Notes: generated from the sequence alone by a model not told the origin. A DNA stretch of 16,668 nt from JAXGPF01 sp964650945 (GCA_964650945.1 CAZYXU010000075.1:1-16668); one strand, 5' to 3'. Positions 1 to 8,569 are shown, counted from the stretch's first letter. Numbers and translations: made by a program.

Positions 1-1342
1 AGTCCTGATCCATGCTGTAGCGCCAGCGCAACCACACCAGCCAGCCCAGCCAGAGTCCGTGGCTCCAGGCGAAGTTCAAGGCATACCAGACGCTGCCGCT
101 GCCACCGGGCGGCGCCTTGCCGAACATGACGCACGGCCAGAAGGCGCCTTCTGTTGCAAAAAAGCGCCGGGTATATTGCAGGACCGCCGGCAGGCGTTCG
201 AGCATGTAGTCGCACCAGCAATCCAGCAAGTCCAGGTGGCCGGAGACGCCCGCCGGCCAGAAGGTTTCCTGGACATTCAGGTCGTTGTGGTAATCGCCAC
301 GCCAGGGCGGCAGGACGCCATCCATCGCCCACACCCCCTGCAAGCCCGGCGGCATGTGCCCGCGCCTGGCCGATGAAGCGAGGAGATAGACGCCATAATA
401 CCAGAAAAATTCCGCCTGCGGCTCGGGCAAGACCACGGCTGAGGCGCTCCAGAATTCACCCCACGCGGCCGTGTGTTCCCGGTACAGTTTGTCAAACCCG
501 GCGCGCAAGGCGGCCGCCAGGGTGCCGGCCGCCTTGTCGGCCGCCCCCCCCGCGCTGGCGCCGGTTTCCACCGCGATAAACCTGTCATCACCCGCATCGT
601 TCCAAGCTACCGCGTAACTCAAACCTTCCGGTAGCGTCTGCGTCATAATATGGATGGTCGGCGAAAACGGCTCCGCCGGAGGCGTCGCCCTACCCCGGCT
701 GGTTTCCCTTGGAGCCGGGGTGCCATCACCCCGGTCACATCCGCGGAGTTTTCCGGATTTATTCAATTCCCGGATATAAAATTCCGGCGGCGGATACCCC
801 AGCCCCGCCATGGCTGGGCAGATTTCTGACAGTGGCCGCAGTTTCAAACGCGCGCGTTTAGGAAGATTGGTCACCCGCACGCACATAACATGGCGGTCTT
901 TGGAGATAAAGGTGGAGACATCATGGCGGCCCGACCGGGTGACAATCCGGCTGGCGACCGCCGCCCGGTCCAAATCCAACCGGCAGCAATATTCCTGCGC
1001 CGGACCGATATCAAGTTCCATCCGTCCGATGCTGATCTTGGTCGGATACAAATTATTGCTCTTAATTCCCGCCCCGAACAATTGCTGCGCCTGGTCGAAC
1101 TCTTGATTGCGGATCAGCCGGCACAAATTGGCGTAATTGTAATCCGGGCTGTCGAAAGCGGTGGTAGTCTGGCGGTTATCCCACAAGTCCGCGCAATCCA
1201 TGGTAAAATTCAGGGGATGGCCGTCTCCCCACACCATGGCGCCGAGGAATCCGTTGCCGAGCGGCAGCCCATCCTGCCAGATCATCGGCGCAGCGCGGTG
1301 TTCAATGAAATGGCCGCTGGATAAATTTATTTTATTGTTCAT
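1..1342 (-). CDS. GH95-type glycoside hydrolase (alpha-L-fucosidase/alpha-galactosidase family), 3' end beyond the window
   Basis: The frame is open from an ATG at 1342 to the left edge: 447 codons and no stop. GH95 members are usually about 750-800 residues, so roughly the first 55-60% is visible. The N-terminal region (residues about 19-36) contains IWQDGLPLGNGFLGAMVWG, the hallmark GH95 N-terminal beta-domain motif, followed by DLWDNR at about 58. The start of the (alpha/alpha)6 barrel shows GLQGVW (333-338), PPW (345-347) and DYHNDLNVQETFWPA (350-364), which match the GH95 LQGxW...PPWxxDYHxNINxQxNYWPA block. Family knowledge: two Asn in the N-x-N motif help position the catalytic water in bifidobacterial AfcA. 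Here the first is Asp354 and the second Asn356. No signal peptide is seen, so a cytoplasmic location is inferred, and no clear Shine-Dalgarno precedes the ATG. Residues about 202-226 are encoded by a hairpin-rich repeat-like insert. The substrate (fucose, galactose or other) cannot be decided. Confidence 0.85.
   Translation of the reverse strand, partial: MNNKINLSSGHFIEHRAAPMIWQDGLPLGNGFLGAMVWGDGHPLNFTMDCADLWDNRQTTTAFDSPDYNYANLCRLIRNQEFDQAQQLFGAGIKSNNLYPTKISIGRMELDIGPAQEYCCRLDLDRAAVASRIVTRSGRHDVSTFISKDRHVMCVRVTNLPKRARLKLRPLSEICPAMAGLGYPPPEFYIRELNKSGKLRGCDRGDGTPAPRETSRGRATPPAEPFSPTIHIMTQTLPEGLSYAVAWNDAGDDRFIAVETGASAGGAADKAAGTLAAALRAGFDKLYREHTAAWGEFWSASAVVLPEPQAEFFWYYGVYLLASSARRGHMPPGLQGVWAMDGVLPPWRGDYHNDLNVQETFWPAGVSGHLDLLDCWCDYMLERLPAVLQYTRRFFATEGAFWPCVMFGKAPPGGSGSVWYALNFAWSHGLWLGWLVWLRWRYSMDQD
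668..734. repeat. Hairpin-rich repeat-like element embedded in the GH95 reading frame
   Basis: Three consecutive inverted repeats are visible: CGGCTCCGCC/GGAGGCG-type pairing at 668-694 ending in CGCCCTACC, an 8-bp stem CCCCGGCT/AGCCGGGG (693-700 with 713-720), and an 8-bp stem CCGGGGTG/CACCCCGG with a 4-nt loop (715-722 with 727-734). On the minus strand the first part reads GGTAGGGCG followed by an imperfect palindrome, the same terminal sequence as the intergenic element at 8635-8706. It encodes a Pro/Gly/Arg-rich stretch (about residues 202-226) between two GH95 beta-domain segments and keeps the frame open. Confidence 0.55.
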
Positions 1343-1365
1343 GGATATACAACCCAATGCAAGAA

Positions 1366-1393
1366 TTCTGAATGCAGGAGTCCGAATTCAGAA
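1366..1393. repeat. Inverted repeat 24-51 bp upstream of GH95 start
   Basis: TTCTGAAT at 1366-1373 pairs exactly with ATTCAGAA at 1386-1393 across a 12-nt loop. GAATTC occurs in both halves, which also makes it a partial direct repeat. It could be an operator, an mRNA leader hairpin or a dispersed repeat; the sequence does not decide. Confidence 0.45.
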
Positions 1394-1516
1394 CGTTTTC
1401 TGCTACTGACTGCTGAACACTACTTTCAAAAGCTGACGAAAGCACCTTATATTACAGATTTATTCACGCCCCAGAATCGCGGCGCATATCGCTGCTCCTA
1501 CACACTTCCTCACCCT

Positions 1517-1546
1517 CACACCCACATACTCACACACCCACATACT
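1517..1546. repeat. Two-copy tandem repeat, 14-bp unit, period 16
   Basis: CACACCCACATACT is present twice, exactly, at 1517-1530 and 1533-1546, within a CA-rich low-complexity stretch about 40 bp from the 100-N gap. It may have contributed to the assembly break. Confidence 0.6.
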
Positions 1547-1583
1547 GTCTTAAAACTGCGCCCGGAAACACGCTTACGGCTGC

Positions 1584-1683
1584 NNNNNNNNNNNNNNNNN
1601 NNNNNNNNNNNNNNNNNNNNNNNNNNNNNNNNNNNNNNNNNNNNNNNNNNNNNNNNNNNNNNNNNNNNNNNNNNNNNNNNNNN
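1584..1683. other. Assembly gap (100 N)
   Basis: Exactly 100 N, the conventional length for a scaffold gap of unknown size. It removes the 3' end of the esterase gene; the true distance across it is unknown. Confidence 0.97.
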
Positions 1684-2857
1684 ATTCCGGGCCGCGCCAG
1701 GCGACTTTCTCGCCGTAAACCAAGCCGCGCGCCGCCAGGCTCAGGCGGCGCCCAACGGTTTCCTTGTCCACCGGATGCGGGTTTTCCGGATCATCCCCCA
1801 AGTCCACCGTGCCGACCATGGCCGTATTGGTTACGGTTGCCGCGACCAGCGCCTGCTGAGCGCGCGCCAGGGCCCAGGCGCTTTCCCTCGGTTGATCACT
1901 GACGGCGCCGTAAGGCGCCAACTGCACAAAGAGAAACGGAAAATCGCCCAAGCCCCAGGCGGCGCGCCATTGCGCGATCAAATCTGAAAACATTTCGGAA
2001 AATTTTGATCCGGCGCCGGTATTTGATTCGCCCTGGTACCAGATCACGCCGCGGATGGCGTATTCGATCAGTGGGTGGATCATGCCGTTGTAATATTCCG
2101 ACGGTTGAAACGGCCGCGCCGGACGCGGCTCCGCGGCGGTCGCCAGGGCCTGTTCATATTTTTCCCAGTGTTGCCGCATGGCATTCTGCCGGAGGGGATA
2201 TTGGCGTTCCATCACCCCCGGGCTCATCCACACTTCCATGGGCGAACCGCCGCGGGCTGCCAGAATCAATCCCACCGGCACGTTCAGGTGCTTGCGCAAT
2301 TCCCGGCCGAAAAAATAGCCTACGGCGGAAAACTCACCCGCGGTTTGCGGTGTGCAGTCCCGCCATGCGCCGCGCACATCCGCCTGGGGAGCATTGGTGC
2401 GCACATCCGCCACGGTAAACAGCCGAAGTAACTGGTCATCCGCCCGGGCGGCGGCTTCCGCGCCGCCCCGGACATGATACCCCACGTACTTGCGGTTCAG
2501 AGGCATAACCATGTTCGATTGCCCGGAACAGAGCCAGACCTCGCCGACATACACGTTTGCAAGCGTCAGGGTGGTCCGGCTCCGGACGGTCATCGGCCAG
2601 GGCCCGCCGGCCGCCATGGGGGGTAACAGGATTTCCCAGCGCCCATCAAGCACACGGGCGGATTTTTCAATGCCGCGGAATGCGACAGTCACGGTGGCGC
2701 CTTCCTCGGCCCAGCCCCAGATTCTGGCAGGAACATCGCGCTGGAGAACCATCCCATCGCCGATCAAGACCGGCAGGCGGACATCCGCCGCGCCAGCCAT
2801 CGCCTGTATAACCAGCAAGCAGCATGTTAAAAACCTTGCTATAAAGCCTGTTTTCAT
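1684..2857 (-). CDS. Secreted sialate-O-acetylesterase-type SGNH esterase, C-terminus lost in gap
   Basis: 391 residues are visible from ATG 2857 to the N gap. Residues 1-23 form a signal peptide ending near AMAGAA, so the mature protein is exported. The SGNH/SASA acetylesterase signature is complete: SGQSNM with nucleophile Ser114, the oxyanion-type region ARGGSPMEVW (201-210), WYQGESN (273-279), and the catalytic Asp/His block DLGDDPENPHPVDK with His361. Family role: removal of O-acetyl groups from sugars (sialic acids, or xylan and other plant or algal glycans in environmental bacteria). Sialic acid itself is not implied by this neighbourhood. The family usually runs to about 470-520 residues or more, so on the order of 100 residues are probably missing. 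A stop at 1574-1576 appears in frame only if the gap is truly 100 bp. It lies 88 bp downstream of paralogue A and is probably co-transcribed with it. Confidence 0.88.
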
Positions 2858-2945
2858 CTATCGCGCTTTCATGCCGTAAAATACCGCGCCGGCGGTCCCA
2901 AAATTACCACCACCACCTCGACCTGAACATGGAAAGAAGGCGTAA

Positions 2946-5900
2946 TCATGGCTCGAATTCGGTGGAAATTCCGCCGGCTTCAAACTGCAGGGCATCCACC
3001 CACAGCCGGGCCGGCTTCTCATTTCTGCGCAAAATCACCATGGCGGGGACATAAAAACCGCCCGCCGGCATCCTCAAAACAATATGATACCGTTGCCATT
3101 CTCGATTAACAACCAGTCTTTTCTCCAGCCGGCCCGAATCGTCGCCGGAAAGCAAATCAACCGTTACGCCATCGCGGTCGGCGCGCAGGTATGCGGAAAA
3201 CACATAATCGCGTTCGCGATCGTTTTCCAGCCGGATATCGGTGTAGGCAATCACCTGGTCGACCGCGCTGGTCGTCGCCAGCAGCAGGGATTGTTTGCCA
3301 TGGAAGGGCTGTTCTTCGCTCAAGCCCCAATTCCGTTCGGACCCGCCGATCAGGCTGTCGAGCGAGTCGCGCGCGCCCCAGACTTTCTTGTGATAATCCG
3401 GCCAGCCGGCGATGGTGGCCTCCTCGTAACTTGGGTTGGGCAGCCGGTTCCGCATACCCTTGCGCCCTTCCCGTGAATACGCCGTCTCCCGCACCGCCAG
3501 ATCCGGATGCGCCTGCATCCTGATTTTGACCGCAACCGGTTCGGTGATGGCGCGGGCGGTGATCCGGTAGGCGCGCGTGGACAGCGGCGCAAATTTATCG
3601 GCGAATGTATCGCCCCGGACCGTATGCGTTGCGTCACCGAACATCCGGGTGACCTTCTCAGTCTGGGGGCTTAATCCGGCGATGGTTATTTCCGCGTCCA
3701 CGGGATGATAAGCGGTGTTGACCGCCAGCAGCACGTATCCGCCGTCCGGATGCCCCATGATCCGTGCTTGAAGATCGGTGAACTGGCCTTGCAGCGGCGA
3801 CAGGTTGCCGGGCGTGTACGATATTTCCTGCCGGACATCGGGCTGCAGGCAGACCGGCCCCAATTCCCGCATCTGCACGGCCAGTTCCCGCATCGTATCC
3901 AGCATTTCTTTCGATTGGAAAGGATTGCGGAAATAAAGCAGTCCTTTGGTGCCGTGGATCAGGGCCAGATAGGTCTGGGCTTTTTGTTCCGCCCCGGTCA
4001 AGGCGCGCTTGGTGCAGCCGCTCCAAAACTCCAGCATGGGAATGGTCCATGTAACGCTGCGCACTTCGTCCGCGCGTTTTTTGGTCATGGCCACCACCGC
4101 GGCCATGAAATTGATGGAATTCCGCCCTGTGCCCTCGCTGCCGTATCCCGGTACCCAGTAAGGGTCGGTGCCCAGCGCATCGCTCCAATTGACGGCATCG
4201 GGCGTGTTGGGAATGTGGCTGGAATAATTCAGGAAGACGGGATGATATCCGTCAAGCTCGTACAGTAATTTGTAAAAAGCCTGTCCCACCGGCATGGCGC
4301 CGGTCTCCAATACCGGCTCATCCAGGATAAACCAGCCCATCAGGTTGGCATACGCCCGCCCCTGGCGGACGGCTTCGGTGATGTCAGGAATGTTGTTTTC
4401 GAAATACTCCATGTACAATGCCGACTTGGATGCCAGCGGCAATTGGGCAAAGGGCGCGCCGATCAAGACGCCTTTCATCCGGATGAAGCTGCCGTCCGTA
4501 CCGCCCAGCCGCTTGTTCAGCAATTCCAAGTTAGCCGAAGACAGGATTTTTTCCGGATCGCGCAACCGGGTTCGATCGTCAAAGCGGGTAAAGGCATGAT
4601 CAGCCAGAATTACAGCAAGACCGTTGGACTGTGCCAACTGCATGTATGCGTCAAGATTGTCGGTTTGCGACCATTGCAGCAAGGTGTTAAAACCGATATC
4701 CGCGATGGTTTGCACATGAAACGCGCTGCCGGCGGAATCCACCACGCCAAACGGGAAATACGGCTGGCCGTTGCGCAGGAAAATCCGGCTGAACCGGTCA
4801 ATTTTCCATTCCCGCCCGGGATTGGGAGCGCGTTTCAAAAGCAACGCCACTTCATCGGCCACCAGCGCCCCATCCGCGCGCAGCAATTCCAGGCGGATTT
4901 CGTGGCGGCCGGGTTGCAGCTTATCGATCGGAAAGGCCCAGTATAGCTCCGGCGCAATCCCGGCGATTTCACCCAGTTGTACGCCTTCCGCCGTACGCGC
5001 CGAGAGCCGCATGTTTTGCAGGTCGCGCGCCGGTAGCCCGATCCGGCAATGCGCCCGGGCTTCCGGCTCATCGGTGTAATAATTCCGGTCCAACGCGGCG
5101 GCAAACAGGTTCAGTCCCGCCGGGCTGGCGATCAACCGCGCGTCCAGCGCCCGTCCGACTTCCGATTGCAGGCTGATGCGCACATCCCGCCGAACGATCT
5201 CCCGTACCGGCACGGACACCGACCAGTCAATATCCTGCCCCGCCGGGACCGGCACCGGTTCGAAAATCTCGCCGCCTTGCCCCGCATGCGGCAAGTCGCT
5301 GATGGAAATCTGAACCAAGCCGGTTAAGCTGCTGTAATTGCGGATTTTGCCGGACACCGGATATTGATAGCCGCCATTGGTGTAAGTATAACCGCCGACC
5401 GTAACATTTTCCAGCATCGGCAGAAATGCCGCCTGGAACTCCGCCTGATCCAGCCCCTTGACTGGCACAAACTGCTCCGGCACACCCCACCACGCGCGCG
5501 CGGTCGGTGCCCAGGCGGCTACGGCGCATTCCTCGCCCACCACCACGAACTGCTGGTCCAGCACGGGGATAAACACATGCGCCACGAGATTGATACGCGC
5601 CTGTGCCGGATCGCCCACCCCCAGCATCATGGAAAAGGGCAGCGCCAGTTCCGCCTGCCAACCTTTATCGGTCTGCCGCGTTGCCGAACGCAGCGGCAGA
5701 TTCCAGCCGGCGTTAAAACCCTTGTCCGAATTGCGCTGGTCCGCAACGACATTGCCCGCGCTCAGCCGGATGTGATACCACAATTTCCCGCCCGTACCCG
5801 GATCAAAGGCCACCTTGACGCAATTCTCGGCCTGCACTTGCTCGTCGCGCGCAAGCGCCTTGGGCTGAATGGACTGGGGTTTGGGATGCAGCACGTCAAA

Positions 5901-6158
5901 ACCGACATACAACCAGGCGGCGTCCCGCATTAATCTGGCGGCAACATTGGTGGCGGACGGCCAACCTTCTACGCTGATGAACACAAAATTCGTGACCGGG
6001 AGCGCTGCCGCCCAGGCTTGTTCGTCCAGGTTGCCGTCCATTTCCGGCGCTTTCCCGCAGACCGGAATTTCCACCGCCGGCATTACCGCAGCGCGCACCG
6101 CCGCCGCCACCGCCAGCAGTCCGATCAGAACACCAGCCAACCTGAATCCATGACTCAT
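2946..6158 (-). CDS. Large secreted multidomain glycosidase-like protein (paralogue A)
   Basis: 1070 residues from the chosen start. Residues 1-24 are a signal peptide (MSHGFRLAGVLIGLLAVAAA). Residues about 26-245 are CBM9/DOMON-like: LDEQAW, WLYVGFDV, VAFDPGTGG and WQAELALPF resemble the CBM9-like fold. About 245-440 is beta-rich. From about 455 (LRNGQPYFPFG) to about 775 is a TIM-barrel-like domain with LDEP (Glu614), YSSHIP, GTDPYW and LEFWSG (Glu710), then HGTKGLLYF. A beta-domain follows, then a CBM4/9-like module from about 905 (NPSYEEA) to the C-terminus (WVDALQFEAG). Glu614 and Glu710 are candidate catalytic residues, by inference from clan GH-A layout. No CAZy family is recognised by eye. 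The start at 6158 is preferred because AGGAG lies 9 nt upstream and it gives a clean signal peptide; an in-frame GTG at 6221 would add 21 charged residues. It follows the beta-helix gene by 69 bp. Confidence 0.85.
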   Translation of the reverse strand: MSHGFRLAGVLIGLLAVAAAVRAAVMPAVEIPVCGKAPEMDGNLDEQAWAAALPVTNFVFISVEGWPSATNVAARLMRDAAWLYVGFDVLHPKPQSIQPKALARDEQVQAENCVKVAFDPGTGGKLWYHIRLSAGNVVADQRNSDKGFNAGWNLPLRSATRQTDKGWQAELALPFSMMLGVGDPAQARINLVAHVFIPVLDQQFVVVGEECAVAAWAPTARAWWGVPEQFVPVKGLDQAEFQAAFLPMLENVTVGGYTYTNGGYQYPVSGKIRNYSSLTGLVQISISDLPHAGQGGEIFEPVPVPAGQDIDWSVSVPVREIVRRDVRISLQSEVGRALDARLIASPAGLNLFAAALDRNYYTDEPEARAHCRIGLPARDLQNMRLSARTAEGVQLGEIAGIAPELYWAFPIDKLQPGRHEIRLELLRADGALVADEVALLLKRAPNPGREWKIDRFSRIFLRNGQPYFPFGVVDSAGSAFHVQTIADIGFNTLLQWSQTDNLDAYMQLAQSNGLAVILADHAFTRFDDRTRLRDPEKILSSANLELLNKRLGGTDGSFIRMKGVLIGAPFAQLPLASKSALYMEYFENNIPDITEAVRQGRAYANLMGWFILDEPVLETGAMPVGQAFYKLLYELDGYHPVFLNYSSHIPNTPDAVNWSDALGTDPYWVPGYGSEGTGRNSINFMAAVVAMTKKRADEVRSVTWTIPMLEFWSGCTKRALTGAEQKAQTYLALIHGTKGLLYFRNPFQSKEMLDTMRELAVQMRELGPVCLQPDVRQEISYTPGNLSPLQGQFTDLQARIMGHPDGGYVLLAVNTAYHPVDAEITIAGLSPQTEKVTRMFGDATHTVRGDTFADKFAPLSTRAYRITARAITEPVAVKIRMQAHPDLAVRETAYSREGRKGMRNRLPNPSYEEATIAGWPDYHKKVWGARDSLDSLIGGSERNWGLSEEQPFHGKQSLLLATTSAVDQVIAYTDIRLENDRERDYVFSAYLRADRDGVTVDLLSGDDSGRLEKRLVVNREWQRYHIVLRMPAGGFYVPAMVILRRNEKPARLWVDALQFEAGGISTEFEP

Positions 6159-6167
6159 CGCGGACAT

Positions 6168-6172
6168 CTCCT
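6168..6172 (-). promoter_or_regulatory. Ribosome binding site deciding the start of paralogue A
   Basis: AGGAG on the minus strand lies 9 nt before the ATG at 6158. A closer ATG, two codons upstream in the same frame, abuts the AGGAG and leaves no spacer. The more upstream GTG (6221) and ATG (6194) would place charged residues before the hydrophobic signal sequence. Confidence 0.6.
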
Positions 6173-6227
6173 GTTTTGTTTGGTTATTAGGCATATCGCC
6201 CCGGCCGCGTTTGAACTTCACGCCGGT

Positions 6228-7508
6228 TTACCTGAGCTGAAACATATTCCCGCGCGGCGTATATTCATAACACCCTATGTCCGCGACCCGGCTGAACCAG
6301 TCAATCCGACGGCGCTCTTCCAAATCCCAGTCTCCAATCCACGGGTGGTTCGTGCCGGCATTAACGCACGGCGAACCGGGCAGCAGCCGGTAATCCGGGC
6401 CGGCCGGATCGGGATTGACGAACGCCGGGTGGTTGGTCAGATTGCCCTGATGCTCCGGCAACACATAAGTTCCGACACAGCAATTATAAAACCAGTTCGT
6501 GTGGTTTGCATACCCGACGCCAAGATCCGAGCTGACCACACCGGCGGTGTTGCTGTAAATGATGCAATTAATGAACATCTGCCGCATGATGGGATGCGTG
6601 TCGGTCGAAGTGCGCAGCCCGCCGACCGCTGCCCTGGCATGGTTGCTGACGATGGTGCAGTTAACAATTGAAAAAGTATTGCTGTTAAGGTAAATCCCCC
6701 CGGCGTTATATGAATCATTGCGCATGATCAAAGAATTGCGGACCATTGAGTTTGAGCCAGCGCCGGCCGACCCCCCCAGCCCGCCGCCGGAGTTGTTGCC
6801 GCTGCAAACATTATCGCGAATAACACAGCGCTCAATGACCCCGCGGTTGAAAAATACGCCGCCGATGTTCAGCCCGGTATTGCCGTAAATTTCGCTATCC
6901 CGCAGCATGCCGCCGCCGGCGGCGCTCGATCCTTCCATGGCCATTCCTCCGCCGAACTGGCTGGTGTTGATGTTGCAACTGATCCGGCAATGCGTGACCA
7001 AACCGGTCCAGGTGGTACTGGTTAAAAGGCCGCCGCCCCAACGATTGGCGCCCAGGGTGTGATTATGCGTGATATGACAATTAGTCATGTTGCCGTTGCG
7101 CAATTGCATGCCGCCGCCATCGCCGGCGTTGTAAAAATTAGAGATGGTCAGTCCGTCCAACCATGCGCCGCCGTGGTTCAGATCGAAACAGCGGTTGGTG
7201 TATTCCGGGTAAGCCCCGGTCAAAATGGTCTGTTCCGGACCGTATTCCCCGCGGATTGTCATGGCATAGACGACGGTAATACCGCTCGTGATCACAAACG
7301 TTCCGTTGGAAAAGTTGATCCGGTCGGTATTGCGCGCCAGGGCGATAACGTCCTGGATGTTGGTGGCCGCCCTGTCCCATCCGTCAAACGGCGGGATGTG
7401 CGGGCCGTTGGTGGCGACGTAATAGTTGGTCATGGCCGGTGCGCACACCGGATACAGTGCCGCCCCAACCGCCAGCAGCCACCAGAGAACGGATTTCAAT
7501 AATTGCAT
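6228..7508 (-). CDS. Secreted right-handed parallel beta-helix protein
   Basis: 426 residues starting at ATG 7508, with AGGAGG four nt upstream (7513-7518). Residues 1-25 form a signal peptide (hydrophobic core WWLLAVGAAL, cleavage near APA). Residues about 45-345 are a series of short repeats of the PbH1 type: LDGLTISNF, GGGMQLRNGNMTNCHI, GGGLL, GGGMAMEGS, LRDSEIYGNTG, IERCVIRDN and VNCTIVSNH, with recurring Asn and Gly turns. The C-terminus has a stereotyped ending (DYRLLPGSPCVNAGTN, then ADIGCYEY), common in secreted beta-helix proteins of PVC and Bacteroidota bacteria. These folds include polysaccharide lyases and polysaccharide-binding or processing proteins; no lyase active-site residues can be assigned. 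It sits between the regulator and paralogue A, 69 bp from the latter, and is probably in the same transcript. Confidence 0.82.
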   Translation of the reverse strand: MQLLKSVLWWLLAVGAALYPVCAPAMTNYYVATNGPHIPPFDGWDRAATNIQDVIALARNTDRINFSNGTFVITSGITVVYAMTIRGEYGPEQTILTGAYPEYTNRCFDLNHGGAWLDGLTISNFYNAGDGGGMQLRNGNMTNCHITHNHTLGANRWGGGLLTSTTWTGLVTHCRISCNINTSQFGGGMAMEGSSAAGGGMLRDSEIYGNTGLNIGGVFFNRGVIERCVIRDNVCSGNNSGGGLGGSAGAGSNSMVRNSLIMRNDSYNAGGIYLNSNTFSIVNCTIVSNHARAAVGGLRTSTDTHPIMRQMFINCIIYSNTAGVVSSDLGVGYANHTNWFYNCCVGTYVLPEHQGNLTNHPAFVNPDPAGPDYRLLPGSPCVNAGTNHPWIGDWDLEERRRIDWFSRVADIGCYEYTPRGNMFQLR

Positions 7509-7672
7509 GCTTCCTCCTGATTTGTGATTTTAACCGCCTGCATTGTAACCCCAAAAATGACTGGTAGCATGCCATGGCTATATCCATCAGTTTGGCAGCA
7601 CCTTTCAACAGCGACAATCAAAATGGCTTGCGATAACTTATGTTTTATTGCGCGGCGAATGGGACGGGCGGT
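7509..7672. other. Intergenic region upstream of the beta-helix gene
   Basis: 164 bp with lower GC than the genes. It contains the AGGAGG site at 7513-7518 and a degenerate copy (TGGCAGCACCTTT, 7593-7605) of the TGGCAGAACCATT motif found upstream of two other genes in the cluster. No clear terminator hairpin follows the regulator gene. Confidence 0.4.
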
Positions 7673-8569
7673 TCAGGCATATTTGCGCCGATGGGTTTTC
7701 GGCGATTTGCCGGCAAACGGCGCGCCCAAAAAGGCGCGCGGCGGCGTGCCATAGTGGCGATGAAACGCCCGGGAAAAATACTGCAGATTGACATGGCCGA
7801 CGCACATGGCCACCTCCTTGACGGACAATTTGCCGCTTTGCAGCAAAAGGCGCGCCTGGCGCATGCGCAATTCCGCCAGATATTCGAATAGGGAACTCCC
7901 GCTTTCCCGGCTGAAGACATGCGAAAGGTGGTATGGGCTCACCCCCAGACTCTCCGCAATGCCGTCCAGCGAGATATATTCCCGGTAATTTTGTTCGACA
8001 TAGTGTTTGGCTTTTGAAATCAACATCGCGCGCCGGTGCGCCGCGGCCGCCGCCAGCGCCCCTGCCGTTCCGGTTGGGGCTTCCACCTGGCGCAAACGCA
8101 GCGCCAATAGCAGGATGGCCTGCACGTAAACACGCGTCACCAATTCGTCCAAGGGCGTGCCGGATTTCAAGGTGGTCTGGATCCGCTTGAACATAGCGGA
8201 GATTTCACCGTTGGCGGTCAGCCGTAAAGTCTGCCGGTCCGGCCGCGGCAACAACCGCCAGAAGACCCGTTCCAACCGCCAGGAGAAAAACAGCATGAAG
8301 ACGCGCGGCGATTCAGCCGGATCATAGACATCGCGATGCCAGATGCCCGCCGGTATCAGCAACAACTCGCTTGTATTGGCGGTGATGCGCTGTCCATTGC
8401 GAAAATCTACCGCCAGCGTTCCGCTTAAGACATAATGGAATTCGCAGCACCATGGCCGGTGCCATTCCTCCCGCCAACGGGGATCATCGGGCATCATGGC
8501 CATGGAACGGATTTCCGGCAGATGCGCGGACAAGGCTGCAATCATTTTTTGCTTTTGTCGCGGATTCAT
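7673..8569 (-). CDS. AraC-family transcriptional regulator with cupin sensor domain
   Basis: 298 residues from ATG 8569. The N-terminal cupin-like sensor (residues about 36-85) includes WHRPWCCEFHYVLSG and LLLIPAGIWHRDVY, typical of AraC sugar-sensing domains. The C-terminal HTH_18 domain (about 185-282) has a first helix-turn-helix, LDGIAESLGVSPYHLSHVF (201-219), and a second, VKEVAMCVGHVNLQYFSRAF (250-269), followed by the family-typical HYGTPPRAF. The C-terminus is basic. It most likely activates the surrounding polysaccharide genes in response to a sugar (inference from position). It is co-oriented with its neighbours, 173 bp after GH1 and 164 bp before the beta-helix gene. Only weak AGG-containing sequence precedes the start. 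Confidence 0.93.
   Translation of the reverse strand: MNPRQKQKMIAALSAHLPEIRSMAMMPDDPRWREEWHRPWCCEFHYVLSGTLAVDFRNGQRITANTSELLLIPAGIWHRDVYDPAESPRVFMLFFSWRLERVFWRLLPRPDRQTLRLTANGEISAMFKRIQTTLKSGTPLDELVTRVYVQAILLLALRLRQVEAPTGTAGALAAAAAHRRAMLISKAKHYVEQNYREYISLDGIAESLGVSPYHLSHVFSRESGSSLFEYLAELRMRQARLLLQSGKLSVKEVAMCVGHVNLQYFSRAFHRHYGTPPRAFLGAPFAGKSPKTHRRKYA

Larger units (their letters stand above)
1343..1583. other. Intergenic region between the esterase gap and the GH95 gene
   Basis: No convincing gene is seen. It holds an 8-bp inverted repeat TTCTGAAT/ATTCAGAA (1366-1373 with 1386-1393, 12-nt loop), a CTTTCAAAAG...GAAAGCA segment at 1423-1444 resembling the palindrome at 13527-13554, and a 14-bp direct repeat CACACCCACATACT (1517-1530 and 1533-1546, period 16). 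Any promoter for GH95 should lie here or in the adjacent gap, but I cannot pick one. Confidence 0.6.

Noticed and set aside
1574..1583. Two residues and a stop after the 100-N gap as the end of the esterase
   Set aside because: The frame across a gap of unknown length is meaningless, and the protein would be too short for its family.
2883..2896. Intrinsic terminator after paralogue A (ACCGC-GCCG-GCGGT)
   Set aside because: Only a 5-bp stem with a short, interrupted T-run; too weak to call, and operon continuity with the esterase is as likely.
6159..6221. GTG at 6221 as start of paralogue A
   Set aside because: It would put 21 mostly charged or polar residues ahead of the signal peptide, and no good ribosome site precedes it, whereas AGGAG precedes the ATG at 6158.
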